A DNA stretch of 64,000 nucleotides from Paenibacillus cellulositrophicus (GTDB taxonomy: Bacteria; Bacillota; Bacilli; Paenibacillales; Paenibacillaceae): the NCBI RefSeq assembly GCF_009363095.1, contig NZ_CP045295.1, forward strand, positions 6,291,001 through 6,355,000, given 5' to 3'. A model generated the notes under the pieces. That model made no database searches and was not told where the DNA came from. It saw nothing but the letters and a program-made list of their open reading frames with translations. Position 1 is the first letter of the stretch, and each line of letters starts with the position of its first letter. This document shows, in pieces, positions 16,289 to 25,235 of the stretch. The translations under genes and the position numbers were made by a program.

Positions 16289-18892
16289 ATGAACGAAACC
16301 CGAGTAAACGTACGTTGGCTGAAGGACGCCCCGACGGTTCCGGCCGGGGTGACCTGGGGGATCCCGTGGAAGGAAGGACAGCTGCGGAGAGACGAGCCGC
16401 TGGCGCTGCAGGCTCAAGAGGGTGGTGAAGCTCCCACCCTGCAGAGCTGGCCGGCCGCGTATTGGCCGGACGGCAGTGTCAAATGGACGGCGCATGCGGC
16501 CGTTTTTCCCGCGGGAGTACCCTCTAGGTATGCCGTCGAGAAAGGAGAAGCCGTACTAGCGGCATCAGCGCCTTCGTTGTCCGTTAGCGAGACGGATGAA
16601 GGCATCCATGTGGACACGGGGGTTTTTTCTTTTCATATTCCGAAGAGCGGCAGCCGGATTATAGGCAGCATACACCGGGGCGGAATTCTCGTCTGCTCCG
16701 GCGGGGAACTGGTGGCCGTCAAGGAAAGCGTGAGCGAGCTGACCGGCGCGCGCACGATCCGGGAGGAGTGGTATCAATCGCGGATTTATTCGGCGAAGGT
16801 AGAGCAGGCCGGTCCGGTGAGGGCAGTCGTCAAACTGACGGGCCGCCACCGCGCCGTGAACGGGACCGGGGAGTGGCTGCCGTTTTCGCTGCGGCTTTAC
16901 GCTTACGCAGGGCTGGAGTCCATCCGGATCGTGCACACGTTTTTTTACGATGGCAATCCGAACGAAGACTTCGTGAAGGGACTCGGCATCCGTTTTGCGC
17001 TGCCGATGCGGGAGAAGCTCTATAACCGCCACGTCCGGTTCAGCGGCGATACCGGCTTTTTGAGCGAATCGCCGAAGACGCTGCATACGCGCCGGACGAA
17101 AGGGAAATACATGGAGCTGTTTAAGCGTCAGCTGGATGGCCATCCGCTGACCGACGAACAAATGGACGACGATTATTTTATGAACCTGCTGGACGAATCG
17201 GCGTGCTGGGACGGCTTTAAGGTGGCACAGCTCTCGGCCGATCATTACCGGATGGCCAAGCGGACGCAGTCCGGCTGCAGCTGGGTCAAAGCCGCCGAAG
17301 GCCGCAGAGCGCGAGGCGTCGCCTACGTCGGCGGTCCAGGCGGGGGGCTGGCGCTGGCCATGCGCCATTTTTGGCAAAAGCACCCCGCCGGCATGGAAGC
17401 GCACGGGCTGACGGGAGACGAGGCGCAGCTGACCGCCTGGTTCTGGTCGCCGGAAGCTCCTACCATGGACATGCGCCATTACGATACGAAGACGCATGTC
17501 GAATCGTCGTACGAAGGCGCGGAGGAGATGAGGGCGACCCCTTACGGCGTCGCGAACACGAGTGAGCTGACGATCTGGTGCCGCGAATCGACCCCTTCGC
17601 CGGCGGAACTGGAGGCTTACGCAGCGTATAACGAATCACCTCCGCAGCTTGCTTGCGACCCTGACTACCTGCACAGCCAGGGCGCATTCGGCATCTGGAG
17701 CCTGCCGGACCGGGGGATGCCGGTCAAAGCACGTCTTGAAGAGAGGCTGGACGGCATCATCGCTTTCTACCAAAGGGAGGTGGAACAGCGGCGCTGGTAC
17801 GGGTTCTGGGATTACGGCGATTTCATGCACAGCTACGATCCGGCCCGCCACGTCTGGAACTACGACCTGGGCGGCTGCGCGTGGCAGAATACGGAGCTGG
17901 TTCCGAACATGTGGCTGTGGCTGATGTTTTTACGCTCGGGACGCGAAGATATTTTCCGGATGGCGGAAGCGATGACGCGGCATACGAGCGAGGTCGACGT
18001 ATACCATTTCGGCGAATACGCCGGGCTCGGCTCCCGGCACAACGTCGTCCATTGGGGATGCGGCTGCAAGGAAGCCCGGATCGGTATGGCCGGCCTGCAC
18101 CGGTACTACTACTATTTGACGGGGGACGAACGGATCGGAGACATGATGGACGAGGCCAAGGACGCCGATTATACGACTGTTCACATCGACCCGATGCGGG
18201 CCTATTTTCCGAAAGACGAGCACAAGACGCATATCCGGGTCGGCCCGGACTGGGCCGCCTTCAGTTCAAACTGGATGACCCGCTGGGAGCGGCAGGAGGA
18301 TTCATTCTACCGCGATAAGCTGCTGACCGGCATTGCATGCATCAAGCAGGCCAATTACGGCCTGATTTCCGGCCCGACCTATGGCTACGACCCGCAAACC
18401 GGCGTGCTGACGCCGATGGGCGACGACAACTGGGGCCGCCATTTGGCCCTCTGCATGGGAGCGCCGCAGGTGTGGTTCGAACTGTCCGCCATGCTGAAGG
18501 ATGAAGAATGGAACGAAATGATGGCCGATTTCGGCATTTTTTATAACCTCTCACAGGAAGAAAAGGATCAGATCACAAGCGGGGTCATCAGCACGCAGCG
18601 GTTTGAGCATCCGGTGCTGACATTGGCGCTTGTTGCGTATGGGGCATGGTACCGGAAGGATCAACGGACGGCCGATTTTGCCTGGTCGACGCTCCTGGGG
18701 CACCGGTTTGCCTGTACGGACCTTGAGAAAGACGCCGCGGCCGTCACTTACGTGAACGAGCTGCGCGAGTTTGACTGGATGAACACGAACGAGGCTTCGC
18801 AGTGGTCGCTGAATACGATCATCAGCCTGGCGCTGATCCCGGACGCCCTCCCGGAGGAAGCGGTACCGGCCGGACAGAAAGCGCAGGTATGA
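16289..18892 (+). CDS. yetA: YetA-like protein, PcRGLX/PL26-type rhamnogalacturonan lyase family
   Basis: An 867-residue protein without a signal peptide, hence probably cytoplasmic. The N-terminal part (MNETRVNVRWLKDAPTVPAG, GIPWKEGQL, SWPAAYWPDGSVKWTAHAAV) matches the RIFT-barrel start of YetA and the PcRGLX exolyase family. The centre has a helical-barrel look (WNYDLGGCAWQNTELVPNMW). Members are linked to rhamnogalacturonan breakdown; B. subtilis YetA lies in the yes-yet-lpl region. The start ATG 16289 is chosen because AAAAGGAGATGAG precedes it; an upstream in-frame ATG at 16172 has no such site. It is followed after 53 bases by the yesU-like gene. Activity on imported oligosaccharides is an inference. 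Confidence 0.85.
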   Translation: MNETRVNVRWLKDAPTVPAGVTWGIPWKEGQLRRDEPLALQAQEGGEAPTLQSWPAAYWPDGSVKWTAHAAVFPAGVPSRYAVEKGEAVLAASAPSLSVSETDEGIHVDTGVFSFHIPKSGSRIIGSIHRGGILVCSGGELVAVKESVSELTGARTIREEWYQSRIYSAKVEQAGPVRAVVKLTGRHRAVNGTGEWLPFSLRLYAYAGLESIRIVHTFFYDGNPNEDFVKGLGIRFALPMREKLYNRHVRFSGDTGFLSESPKTLHTRRTKGKYMELFKRQLDGHPLTDEQMDDDYFMNLLDESACWDGFKVAQLSADHYRMAKRTQSGCSWVKAAEGRRARGVAYVGGPGGGLALAMRHFWQKHPAGMEAHGLTGDEAQLTAWFWSPEAPTMDMRHYDTKTHVESSYEGAEEMRATPYGVANTSELTIWCRESTPSPAELEAYAAYNESPPQLACDPDYLHSQGAFGIWSLPDRGMPVKARLEERLDGIIAFYQREVEQRRWYGFWDYGDFMHSYDPARHVWNYDLGGCAWQNTELVPNMWLWLMFLRSGREDIFRMAEAMTRHTSEVDVYHFGEYAGLGSRHNVVHWGCGCKEARIGMAGLHRYYYYLTGDERIGDMMDEAKDADYTTVHIDPMRAYFPKDEHKTHIRVGPDWAAFSSNWMTRWERQEDSFYRDKLLTGIACIKQANYGLISGPTYGYDPQTGVLTPMGDDNWGRHLALCMGAPQVWFELSAMLKDEEWNEMMADFGIFYNLSQEEKDQITSGVISTQRFEHPVLTLALVAYGAWYRKDQRTADFAWSTLLGHRFACTDLEKDAAAVTYVNELREFDWMNTNEASQWSLNTIISLALIPDALPEEAVPAGQKAQV

Positions 18893-18945
18893 CGCTCGAT
18901 GAAGAGGCCATTCCGGCCTCCCTCGGAAGGAGGTAAGCATATCCG

Positions 18946-19680
18946 ATGCAGACAGATCCATCGACCGGGGGCGGGAACACGCAGGACACCCGCAGCCCGC
19001 TTATTCCTGAAGGGTGGGACAGGATTTACGCGAATCCGCTCGCGAAGCCGGAGCATGTTACCGGTTTTCGAATGGAAGGAGAGGCTGCCGTCACGTTTCC
19101 TTTGGGCCGGATGCGGCTCGAAAGTGTGCTGGACGAGGCCGAGGGGCAGCGCGCCAACTTTGTGCTGTGGTGCCCGCAGGATTTTCCGGCGGAGGCCGCC
19201 ATGTCCTGGGATTTTTGGCCGGTGCGCGAGCCGGGTCTATCGATCATGTTTTTCAGCGCAAGCGGCAGGGATGGCATGGATTTGTTCGACCCTTCGTTCA
19301 AGCCGCGAACGGGAGAATACGATCAGTATCATCATGGCGATATGAACGCCTTTCACGTGTCTTACTTCCGGAGGAAATGGACGGAGGAGCGAAGGTTTCA
19401 GACATGCAATTTGCGCAAAAGCTACGGCTTTCATCTGGTGGCGCAAGGGGCCGACCCCATTCCAGGCGTGATGGATGCGGCCGGCCCTTACCGGATGCTG
19501 ATCGTCAAGGAGGGGAGGCACATTACCTTTGCCGTGAATGATCTCCCCTTGTTCGTGTGGGAAGACGACGGAGTAACCTACGGACCGCCGCTTGGATGCG
19601 GCAAGCTCGGTTTCCGCCAGATGGCGCCGCTGATTGCCGAGTATGCCAATTTAACCGTATATGCCAAAAGCGATCCTTAA
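18946..19680 (+). CDS. yesU: YesU-like DUF1961 protein
   Basis: A 244-residue protein with a concanavalin-like beta-sandwich family signature. Matches to what I remember of B. subtilis YesU are extensive: NFVLWCPQDFPAE, MSWDFWPVREPGLSIMFFSA, DLFDPSFKPRTGEYDQYHHG, NAFHVSYFRRKW, TCNLRKSYGFHLVAQGADP and KLGFRQMAPLIAEY. The family is linked genetically to rhamnogalacturonan use, but its reaction is not established. GGAAGGAGGT lies upstream of the ATG. It is the last gene of the yetA operon and ends before a bidirectional terminator. Confidence 0.9.
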   Translation: MQTDPSTGGGNTQDTRSPLIPEGWDRIYANPLAKPEHVTGFRMEGEAAVTFPLGRMRLESVLDEAEGQRANFVLWCPQDFPAEAAMSWDFWPVREPGLSIMFFSASGRDGMDLFDPSFKPRTGEYDQYHHGDMNAFHVSYFRRKWTEERRFQTCNLRKSYGFHLVAQGADPIPGVMDAAGPYRMLIVKEGRHITFAVNDLPLFVWEDDGVTYGPPLGCGKLGFRQMAPLIAEYANLTVYAKSDP

Positions 19681-19778
19681 CCGGCGCATCCTGATAGATC
19701 AGGCCGCTGGATGCTTATGGATTCGGCTTTGTGTAGGGCTGTCCGCAAAAATTGGAGCGGCGCAAATCCAGACAAAAC

Positions 19779-19811
19779 AAAAACTCCTTTCCGCCTGGAA
19801 AGGAGTTTTTG
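19779..19811. terminator. Bidirectional intrinsic terminator
   Basis: AAAAACTCCTTTCC-GCCT-GGAAAGGAGTTTTT, a 14-base perfect stem with A and T tracts, between the convergent yesU-like and 19830-20345 genes. Confidence 0.92.
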
Positions 19812-19829
19812 CTGCTGATCGAGACTTTA

Positions 19830-20345
19830 TTAAATGTGCTGCGTATAGTTATCGGTTTCCACCGCAAACTGAAAATCCTCGATATCAAAAACATGCACAG
19901 GCACAGCAGCCTCGACGATCCGCTGGATCAGCTCGATCTGATCGGTGAGCACCGGGGCTTCCTCACGCTGCGAGGACAGCAGCAGTTCCGTCTCAACCGG
20001 GTCGAACAGCTCGCCATAGGGAGCGGTGTCCATCGCGTTGATGACCGTAATCCGCGCCGATTCGCCAAGAAGGATCGAAGGACTCTTGGCCCAAGGCATA
20101 TGGAGCGCTTTCTGAATTTTCTTCTTGTTCAGCGGTTCCTCGAAATAGGCGGTCAGCTCCTTGATTCTGGCCTTCACGTACCTGTCATCCTCTGCAGAGC
20201 TCATCAGCGGCTCATCGCTGTCCTGAAGCTCATACAGCTCCAGCAGGCTGGTATAAGGCACGATATATTCAACCGGGACGCTCGTCTGGAGCAATTCTCC
20301 ATAGATCGCCACCATGACCGCTTCTGTAACGAATTGTCTAGACAT
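19830..20345 (-). CDS. Conserved cytoplasmic protein of Paenibacillus (often labelled ADP-heptose synthase)
   Basis: A 171-residue acidic protein with no membrane segment. It begins MSRQFVTEAVMVAIYGELL and includes PLNKKKIQKALHMPWAKSP and VHVFDIEDFQFAVE. I recall similar proteins across Paenibacillus annotated as ADP-heptose synthase, but no nucleotidyltransferase or sugar-kinase motif is visible, so that name is not supported here. The start is ATG 20345, because AGGAGGTTCTTG directly precedes it; an upstream in-frame ATG adds 26 residues that look non-coding. It is a single gene convergent with yesU. Confidence 0.7.
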   Translation of the reverse strand: MSRQFVTEAVMVAIYGELLQTSVPVEYIVPYTSLLELYELQDSDEPLMSSAEDDRYVKARIKELTAYFEEPLNKKKIQKALHMPWAKSPSILLGESARITVINAMDTAPYGELFDPVETELLLSSQREEAPVLTDQIELIQRIVEAAVPVHVFDIEDFQFAVETDNYTQHI

Positions 20346-20727
20346 CAAGAACCTCCTGAATCCTAAGTATCTAACCCAAGCTGACCTTGCCGGGATAATG
20401 TATAATGATCGATACAGGAACAAAGTCCGATCTTACATTTAAGGATATCTAATCATTGAAGGGGGGAAATGTCAACTCATGAGCGTTAGGAAAAGGCAAT
20501 TCAGCCCGGATCGGACCGATTATGGCCGCTGCTTACCGGCCGGACGGGGAGGAGCGCTTCGGTTTTGCCACATGCCGCAGCCGGACAGATGGGGTCTTGG
20601 TGCCAAGCAGCGGATGCGGCTGACCTGAACAAGGTATGATATAAGAGGCGCCCGGATTGCCGGCGCATATTCGCCTCTACCCACGCCATTAGCCTGATTG
20701 ACAGCCAGAAAGGAGAGGGAATGTTTT
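20346..20727. other. Intergenic region
   Basis: About 380 bases between two divergent genes. A TATAAT at 20401-20406 (+) and a TTGACA on the minus strand near 20473-20478 are visible but neither has a well-spaced partner. A 49-codon frame at 20479-20628 (+) follows a G-rich stretch but has no recognisable content and a poorly spaced ribosome binding site. Confidence 0.4.
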
Positions 20728-22476
20728 TTGGAATATTGGAAAGCTTATTACCGGTTTGTTAAACCTTATACGAAATGGATTATTTGTACGCTGATCATCG
20801 GCATGATCAAATTCGGCATCCCTTTGACGCTGCCGATGATTCTCAAATATGTAGTGGATGACCTGCTGCTTAACCCGAAAATGACGGTATCGGAGCAGGT
20901 TACCCGGCTGTTTCTCATTTTAGGGGGCGCGCTCGTCCTTTTTATTATCGTGCGGGGGCCGGTCGAATATTTACGGCAGTATTTTGCCCAACTGATCACG
21001 AGCCGGATTTTGTTCGACATGAGGAACCGCCTGTATGCGCACCTGCAGCGCCTGTCGCTCCGCTACTACCAAAATACAAAGGTAGGCGAGGCCATCTCTC
21101 GTTTTATCAACGACGTGGAGCAGACGAAAAATATCGTTGAGGTCGGCATGATGAACATTTGGCTGGACATGTTTACGCTGCTGATTGTGCTGGGGGTGAT
21201 GCTGTACCTGAACCCGGTGCTGACCCTGGTGTCCATCGCCATTCTTCCGCTTTACGGGATCGCGGTCAATGTGCTGTATAAGCGTCTCAAGAAGCTCACC
21301 AAGGACCGTTCTCAGGCGCTAGCCGGCATTCAGGCGTATTTGCATGAACGGATTCAGGGGATATCCGTAATCCGTAGCTTTACCCTCGAGCGCTTCGATC
21401 ATAAGCAGTTTACGGGCATCAACCAGAATTTCCTGAACAAAGCGCTGGCGCAGACGAGATGGAACGCGCTGACGTTCTCGATCATCAACACACTGACGGA
21501 TATCGCCCCGCTGCTAGTGATCGGGTACGGCGGCTACCGGGTGATCCATCATGATTTGACCCTGGGCACGTTTGTCGCCTTTTTCGGCTATCTGGACAGG
21601 CTGTATGCGCCTCTCAAGCGTTTGATCAACTCCTCCTCAGTGCTGACGCAGGCCTCCGCTTCGCTGGAAAGAGTGATGGAATTGCTGAAGGAGCCGTACG
21701 ATATTGTCGATGCGCCGGACGCGAAGACCCTTCAGGGGCCGGTTCAGCATATTTCGTTTGACGAGGTGTGGTTTAAATACAATGAGGGCAGCGACTGGGT
21801 GCTCAAGGATATCAGCCTCGATATCAAGCACGGGCAGACCGTCGCTTTCGTCGGTATGAGCGGAGGCGGCAAATCGAGCCTCATTTCGCTGATCCCGAGA
21901 TTTTATGACATTCAGCAGGGCAGCGTGTCCATTAACGGGCAGGATATCCGGAAGCTGACCCTTGAAAGCCTGCGGGGTTCAATCGGTATGGTGCTGCAGG
22001 ATAACTTCCTGTTCAGTGGGTCGGTGAAGGACAATATTCTGATCGGCAACCCCGAGGCGAGCATGGACGAGATTCAAGCGGCTGCGGTTTCGGCCAACGC
22101 GCATGACTTTATCATGAATCTGCCGGACGGGTATGAGACGGAAGTCGGGGAACGGGGCGTCAAGCTGTCCGGTGGGCAGAAGCAGCGCCTGGCCATCGCC
22201 CGCGTTTTTTTGAAAAATCCGGAAATTCTAGTGCTGGACGAGGCAACCTCCGCACTGGACCTGGAGTCCGAGCATCTCATTCAGCAGGCACTGCAATCGC
22301 TGGCTTCAAACCGGACGACGCTGATCGTCGCCCATCGGCTCTCCACGATCACCCACGCGGACCAAATTGTCGTGATGGAGCACGGGATGATTACGGAACA
22401 GGGAACGCATGCCGAACTGATGGCTTTGGACGGAAGTTATGCACGGCTGTATAATGTGCAGCACCTGGAGGTTTAA
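20728..22476 (+). CDS. Homodimer-type ABC exporter (fused permease and ATPase)
   Basis: A 582-residue exporter with six transmembrane helices (residues 1-310) and an ATPase domain. It has Walker A GMSGGGKSS, signature LSGGQKQR, Walker B ILVLDEATSALD with the catalytic Glu, and the switch His in LIVAHRLS. All ATPase motifs are canonical, so it can work as a homodimer, unlike the bmrCD pair in this window. The start is set at TTG 20728, nine bases after AAAGGAGAGGG; an earlier in-frame TTG has no ribosome binding site. The substrate is unknown (drug or lipid efflux is usual). It stands alone and ends at a terminator. Confidence 0.88.
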   Translation: MEYWKAYYRFVKPYTKWIICTLIIGMIKFGIPLTLPMILKYVVDDLLLNPKMTVSEQVTRLFLILGGALVLFIIVRGPVEYLRQYFAQLITSRILFDMRNRLYAHLQRLSLRYYQNTKVGEAISRFINDVEQTKNIVEVGMMNIWLDMFTLLIVLGVMLYLNPVLTLVSIAILPLYGIAVNVLYKRLKKLTKDRSQALAGIQAYLHERIQGISVIRSFTLERFDHKQFTGINQNFLNKALAQTRWNALTFSIINTLTDIAPLLVIGYGGYRVIHHDLTLGTFVAFFGYLDRLYAPLKRLINSSSVLTQASASLERVMELLKEPYDIVDAPDAKTLQGPVQHISFDEVWFKYNEGSDWVLKDISLDIKHGQTVAFVGMSGGGKSSLISLIPRFYDIQQGSVSINGQDIRKLTLESLRGSIGMVLQDNFLFSGSVKDNILIGNPEASMDEIQAAAVSANAHDFIMNLPDGYETEVGERGVKLSGGQKQRLAIARVFLKNPEILVLDEATSALDLESEHLIQQALQSLASNRTTLIVAHRLSTITHADQIVVMEHGMITEQGTHAELMALDGSYARLYNVQHLEV

Positions 22477-22528
22477 ACAAAAAAGAAGAAACCCGTGTCT
22501 TCAAAAGACCGGGTCTCTTAACATTCGG

Positions 22529-22559
22529 AAGAGGCGTCCATAGCGGGCGCCTCTTTTTT
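22529..22559 (+). terminator. Intrinsic terminator
   Basis: GAGGCG and CGCCTC pair around an 11-nt loop, followed by six T. A second, imperfect hairpin just before it (22490-22515) may act on the opposite strand for the DUF441 gene. Confidence 0.8.
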
Positions 22560-23010
22560 AACTTTTGCCGATCAGCAGGGACAGCAGCCCGGCCGCAATC
22601 AAAGGCCCTACCGGAACGCCCTTGAACAAGGCGACGCCAAGTACCGTTCCGACGAGCAGTCCGGCGACGATGGTCGGATTGGCCGACATCAGGGAGGCAC
22701 CGCGGCCGCCAAGATAAGCGACCAGCATCCCGATGGCGATCGCCAGCAGGGACTTCCAGTTCAGAAAGGAGCTTCCAAGCATTTGCAGGCTCATTTTTCC
22801 GCTGGCCACCGGTGTCATGACGCCGATGGTCAGGATAATGATGCCCAGTGTCAGCCCGTACTTCTCCAGCCAGGGAAACACCTGCTGTAAATGCAGCACC
22901 CGCAGCAGCAGCAGGATGGTCATCGCCACGGTAATGGTCGTGTTGCTGCTGATTATGCCGAGGGCAGCGAGAATCAGCAGGATCAGTGATGTAAAATCCG
23001 TACGGAACAT
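22558..23010 (-). CDS. DUF441 (YtwI/UPF0756) membrane protein
   Basis: A 150-residue integral membrane protein with about five hydrophobic segments. Motifs typical of DUF441 are LGIISSNTTITVAMTILLLLR, GLTLGIIILTIGVMTPVASG and GVALFKGVPVGPLIAAGLLS. The function of the family is unknown. GGAGATG precedes the ATG. It follows ypdA by 74 bases on the same strand and may share its transcript. Confidence 0.88.
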   Translation of the reverse strand: MFRTDFTSLILLILAALGIISSNTTITVAMTILLLLRVLHLQQVFPWLEKYGLTLGIIILTIGVMTPVASGKMSLQMLGSSFLNWKSLLAIAIGMLVAYLGGRGASLMSANPTIVAGLLVGTVLGVALFKGVPVGPLIAAGLLSLLIGKS

Positions 23011-23084
23011 CTCCTTTCATTGGCAGCCGAAAGTACGCCTTTTTTGATGTATATGACGACGCGGACTGTCTGCCGTTAAAATTG

Positions 23085-24074
23085 TTATTGCTGCGAAGCC
23101 CGAACGGCAGCGATATGCTCGGCTATCAACCCGCCGTGCTTGCGGCCGGTTTCGATAAAGACCTCGTTCGCATTGCGGCCGGACGCGATGACGCCTGCCA
23201 CGTAGAGTCCGGGCACATTGCTCTCCATCGTTTCCGGGTTAAACAGCGGCTTCTCCATATCCCCATCCAGTTCGACGCCGCAGGAGGCCAGCAGCTTCCG
23301 GTCCGGCCGGAATCCGGTTAAGGCAAGCACAAAATCGTTATCGATTTCGGTCGTATGCCCGTCTTTATCCTCAATGGTGATGGACGACTCCCGAATTTCG
23401 GTGACCTTGGATTGCACGTGGACCTCTATTTTCCCCTTTTTCACCATCGCTTCAAACACCGGGCGCACCCACGGCTTGATGTTCTCGGAAACCTCCTCGC
23501 CCCGGTAGACCATATGGATGTTCGCCCCAACACGAATCAGTTCCATGGCCGCGTCAACCGCCGAGTTGCTGCCGCCGATGATCGCCACGTTCATCCCGGT
23601 ATAGGGATGGGCCTCACGGAAGTAATGTGTAACTTTATCCAGATCTTCGCCGGGGATGCCTATGTAATTCGGGTGGTCGAAATAACCGGTGGAAATCACG
23701 ACGTTTCTGGCTTCATATTGATGTTTTTGTCCGCTGCGGTCAACGGTATGTACCACAAAGGAATGATCCGGCTGCCGCTCCACGGACAGCGCTTCTTCGT
23801 ACTGGGAGATGGACAAGTCGTAATGATCCGCTACCTTGCGGTAGTAGGACAGGGCCTCGTACCGAAAAGGCTTCTCGTTCGGGGAAGGGAACGGCACATC
23901 ACCGATCTCCAGCAGCTCCGCCGTACTGAAAAACTGCATGTGGGTCGGATACAGGTAAATGGAGTGGACCAAGCAGTGCTTTTCAATAATATGTGTCGAT
24001 AGTCCGCGGCGTCCGCATTCGATGGCGGCCGATAGTCCGCATGGACCGGCTCCGATAATAATGACGTCTTGCAT
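23085..24074 (-). CDS. ypdA: YpdA-family bacillithiol disulfide reductase
   Basis: A 329-residue FAD/NAD(P)H oxidoreductase of the thioredoxin-reductase fold. The FAD-binding motif is GAGPCGLSAAIECGRRG at residues 8-24, and the Cys in it (residue 12) corresponds to the conserved reactive Cys of YpdA/Bdr. The NADPH-binding motif is IIGGSNSAVDAAMEL near residue 165, and the FAD closing motif is NVPGLYVAGVIASG near residue 288. There is no CxxC active site, as expected. The enzyme reduces oxidised bacillithiol, a thiol used by Bacillota for redox buffering. GGAGGAG precedes the ATG. Confidence 0.9.
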   Translation of the reverse strand: MQDVIIIGAGPCGLSAAIECGRRGLSTHIIEKHCLVHSIYLYPTHMQFFSTAELLEIGDVPFPSPNEKPFRYEALSYYRKVADHYDLSISQYEEALSVERQPDHSFVVHTVDRSGQKHQYEARNVVISTGYFDHPNYIGIPGEDLDKVTHYFREAHPYTGMNVAIIGGSNSAVDAAMELIRVGANIHMVYRGEEVSENIKPWVRPVFEAMVKKGKIEVHVQSKVTEIRESSITIEDKDGHTTEIDNDFVLALTGFRPDRKLLASCGVELDGDMEKPLFNPETMESNVPGLYVAGVIASGRNANEVFIETGRKHGGLIAEHIAAVRASQQ

Positions 24075-24457
24075 GAATTTCTCCTCCTCTGTCTATAAAC
24101 CACTCACGTTTTATCGTATCGCAAATTTCCGGTAAAAACCACCATGGACAGCCAATAGAGATCCGCACATGGCGGCTCGCGGCTGATCATTTTTACGTGA
24201 ACAAGCTGCATATACGGTGATTTTTACATGTGCCGTTGACAAATTCGTTTGAGAGACATAATATTAGATACATATCAAATTAGATGTTTATTAAAATTAT
24301 AATTTCGGTATTTCGGCGGGCTATCCGGCTTGATGGCAGGAGATCATTTGCAGCCCGGTTCCTTCCGGAAAGCGCTCGGTATATTTTACCCAATCTTTCA
24401 CGGGATTTATCAAAGGAGGTCCGGCCGAACATCGAATGAGCAATGAAGGGAGCTGGC
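24075..24457. other. Divergent intergenic region with a + strand promoter
   Basis: About 380 bases between ypdA and the DUF2087 gene. Apart from the promoter at 24236-24264 it holds an orphan strong ribosome binding site AAAGGAGGT (24412-24420). An 11-codon frame starting at 24435 lies 15 bases after that site. Confidence 0.4.
24236..24264 (+). promoter_or_regulatory. Near-consensus sigmaA promoter
   Basis: TTGACA (24236-24241), 17-base spacer, TAATAT (24259-24264). It would transcribe the DUF2087 gene with an untranslated leader of about 190 bases. Confidence 0.7.
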
Positions 24458-24799
24458 ATGTTTATGAGTAAAGCAGACGAAATGCAGAAGGGAACCTCCG
24501 ATCCGGTGAATGAAGCCATGAAGGCGGCGGTGCTGAGGAACTTTTTTGCGGCGGACGGGAGGCTGGCGCAAATTCCAGCCCAGTACAAGAAGAAATTGAT
24601 CGCCATGCAGTTTCTGGTGGAGAAGCTTGAGCCGGGGCGCCGTTACACTGAGAAAGAAATCAACGCGTTTATACAGCAGTTTCATGATGATTACGCAACG
24701 ATCCGGCGCGAGTTTATCATTCACAGGTACATGTCTCGGGATAACGACATTTATGAAATGAACCCCCGGGACCAATGGACGAAGTGGGAGCAGGTTTGA
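24458..24799 (+). CDS. DUF2087 domain protein
   Basis: A 113-residue cytoplasmic protein. VLRNFFAADGRLAQIPAQYKKK, LVEKLEPGRRYTEKEINAFI and DYATIRREFIIHRYMSRDND are the DUF2087 signature, a domain often found at the end of helix-turn-helix or acetyltransferase proteins and here standing alone. Its R-x-x-h-I-x-x-x-Y-h-x-R end suggests nucleic-acid or regulatory binding, but the function is unknown. ATG 24458 is chosen because AAGGGAG lies five bases upstream; ATG 24443 has no ribosome binding site. Confidence 0.75.
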   Translation: MFMSKADEMQKGTSDPVNEAMKAAVLRNFFAADGRLAQIPAQYKKKLIAMQFLVEKLEPGRRYTEKEINAFIQQFHDDYATIRREFIIHRYMSRDNDIYEMNPRDQWTKWEQV

Positions 24800-24819
24800 T
24801 CCCGTCCGGAAATTAAAGC

Positions 24820-24849
24820 TTGACATGAAACAAGCATTCCGTATATGAT
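24820..24849 (+). promoter_or_regulatory. SigmaA promoter of the rsgA leader
   Basis: TTGACA (24820-24825), 18-base spacer, TATGAT (24844-24849). Transcription would start near 24856, about 380 bases before rsgA. Confidence 0.75.
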
Positions 24850-24882
24850 GGCAGCAAATGACAGGAAAGGAGACGATATAAA

Positions 24883-24954
24883 ATGATGAAGAGCATTGTA
24901 TGGAACTTGACCCCTTTAACATTTTATATATGGTCTCCTTTGACGGCTGGATAA
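24883..24954 (+). CDS. 23-residue peptide gene with self-complementary ribosome binding site
   Basis: ATG 24883 follows the strong Shine-Dalgarno AAAGGAGAC (24866-24874) and the promoter at 24820. The peptide reads MMKSIVWNLTPLTFYIW then SPLTAG, with two Trp and a hydrophobic centre. Codons near its end contain GTCTCCTTT (24933-24941), the exact 9-base complement of its own Shine-Dalgarno, so the start can be closed by a hairpin. A terminator follows at 25028. It may be a regulatory leader peptide for rsgA or a small independent transcript. I do not recognise the peptide. Confidence 0.5.
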   Translation: MMKSIVWNLTPLTFYIWSPLTAG

Positions 24955-25027
24955 TCGATCGGATTTGAGGACTCACGTCTGATCATACGGCATTTCATCA
25001 GCAGGCATGGTTCCATGTTTGCCGAAT

Positions 25028-25066
25028 AAGCCGCGGAGACCTACATGGGTTGCCGCGGCTTTTTTG
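25028..25066 (+). terminator. Terminator / attenuator in the rsgA leader
   Basis: GCCGCGG and CCGCGGC form a 7-base GC stem around a 16-nt loop, followed by six T. It lies downstream of the peptide gene and upstream of rsgA. Confidence 0.8.
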
Positions 25067-25170
25067 CGTTCGGTAACGTTTCGGTATGGCATCACAGATT
25101 TGGTGTGCCTTTTTCGGGACGTTTCGGTTTGCGCATCAAAGGGAAATGCTCTCTGATTGATTCAGAAGTC

Positions 25171-25204
25171 ATGCCCCCGGAGCCTAAGCTTCGGGGGCTT
25201 TTTG
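25171..25204 (+). terminator. Second terminator directly upstream of rsgA
   Basis: GCCCCCG and CGGGGGC pair around GAGCCTAAGCTT (itself partly self-complementary), followed by five T. Only about 20 bases separate it from the rsgA ribosome binding site, so read-through of two terminators or another promoter is needed for rsgA expression. Confidence 0.75.
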
Positions 25205-25235
25205 TCATTCATTCACTAATTGGAGGGATTTTTAC

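Noticed and set aside
20479..20628. 49-codon + strand frame after a G-rich stretch
   Set aside because: Ribosome binding site is too far from the ATG and the Arg/Pro/Gly-rich product resembles nothing; recorded only within the intergenic entry.
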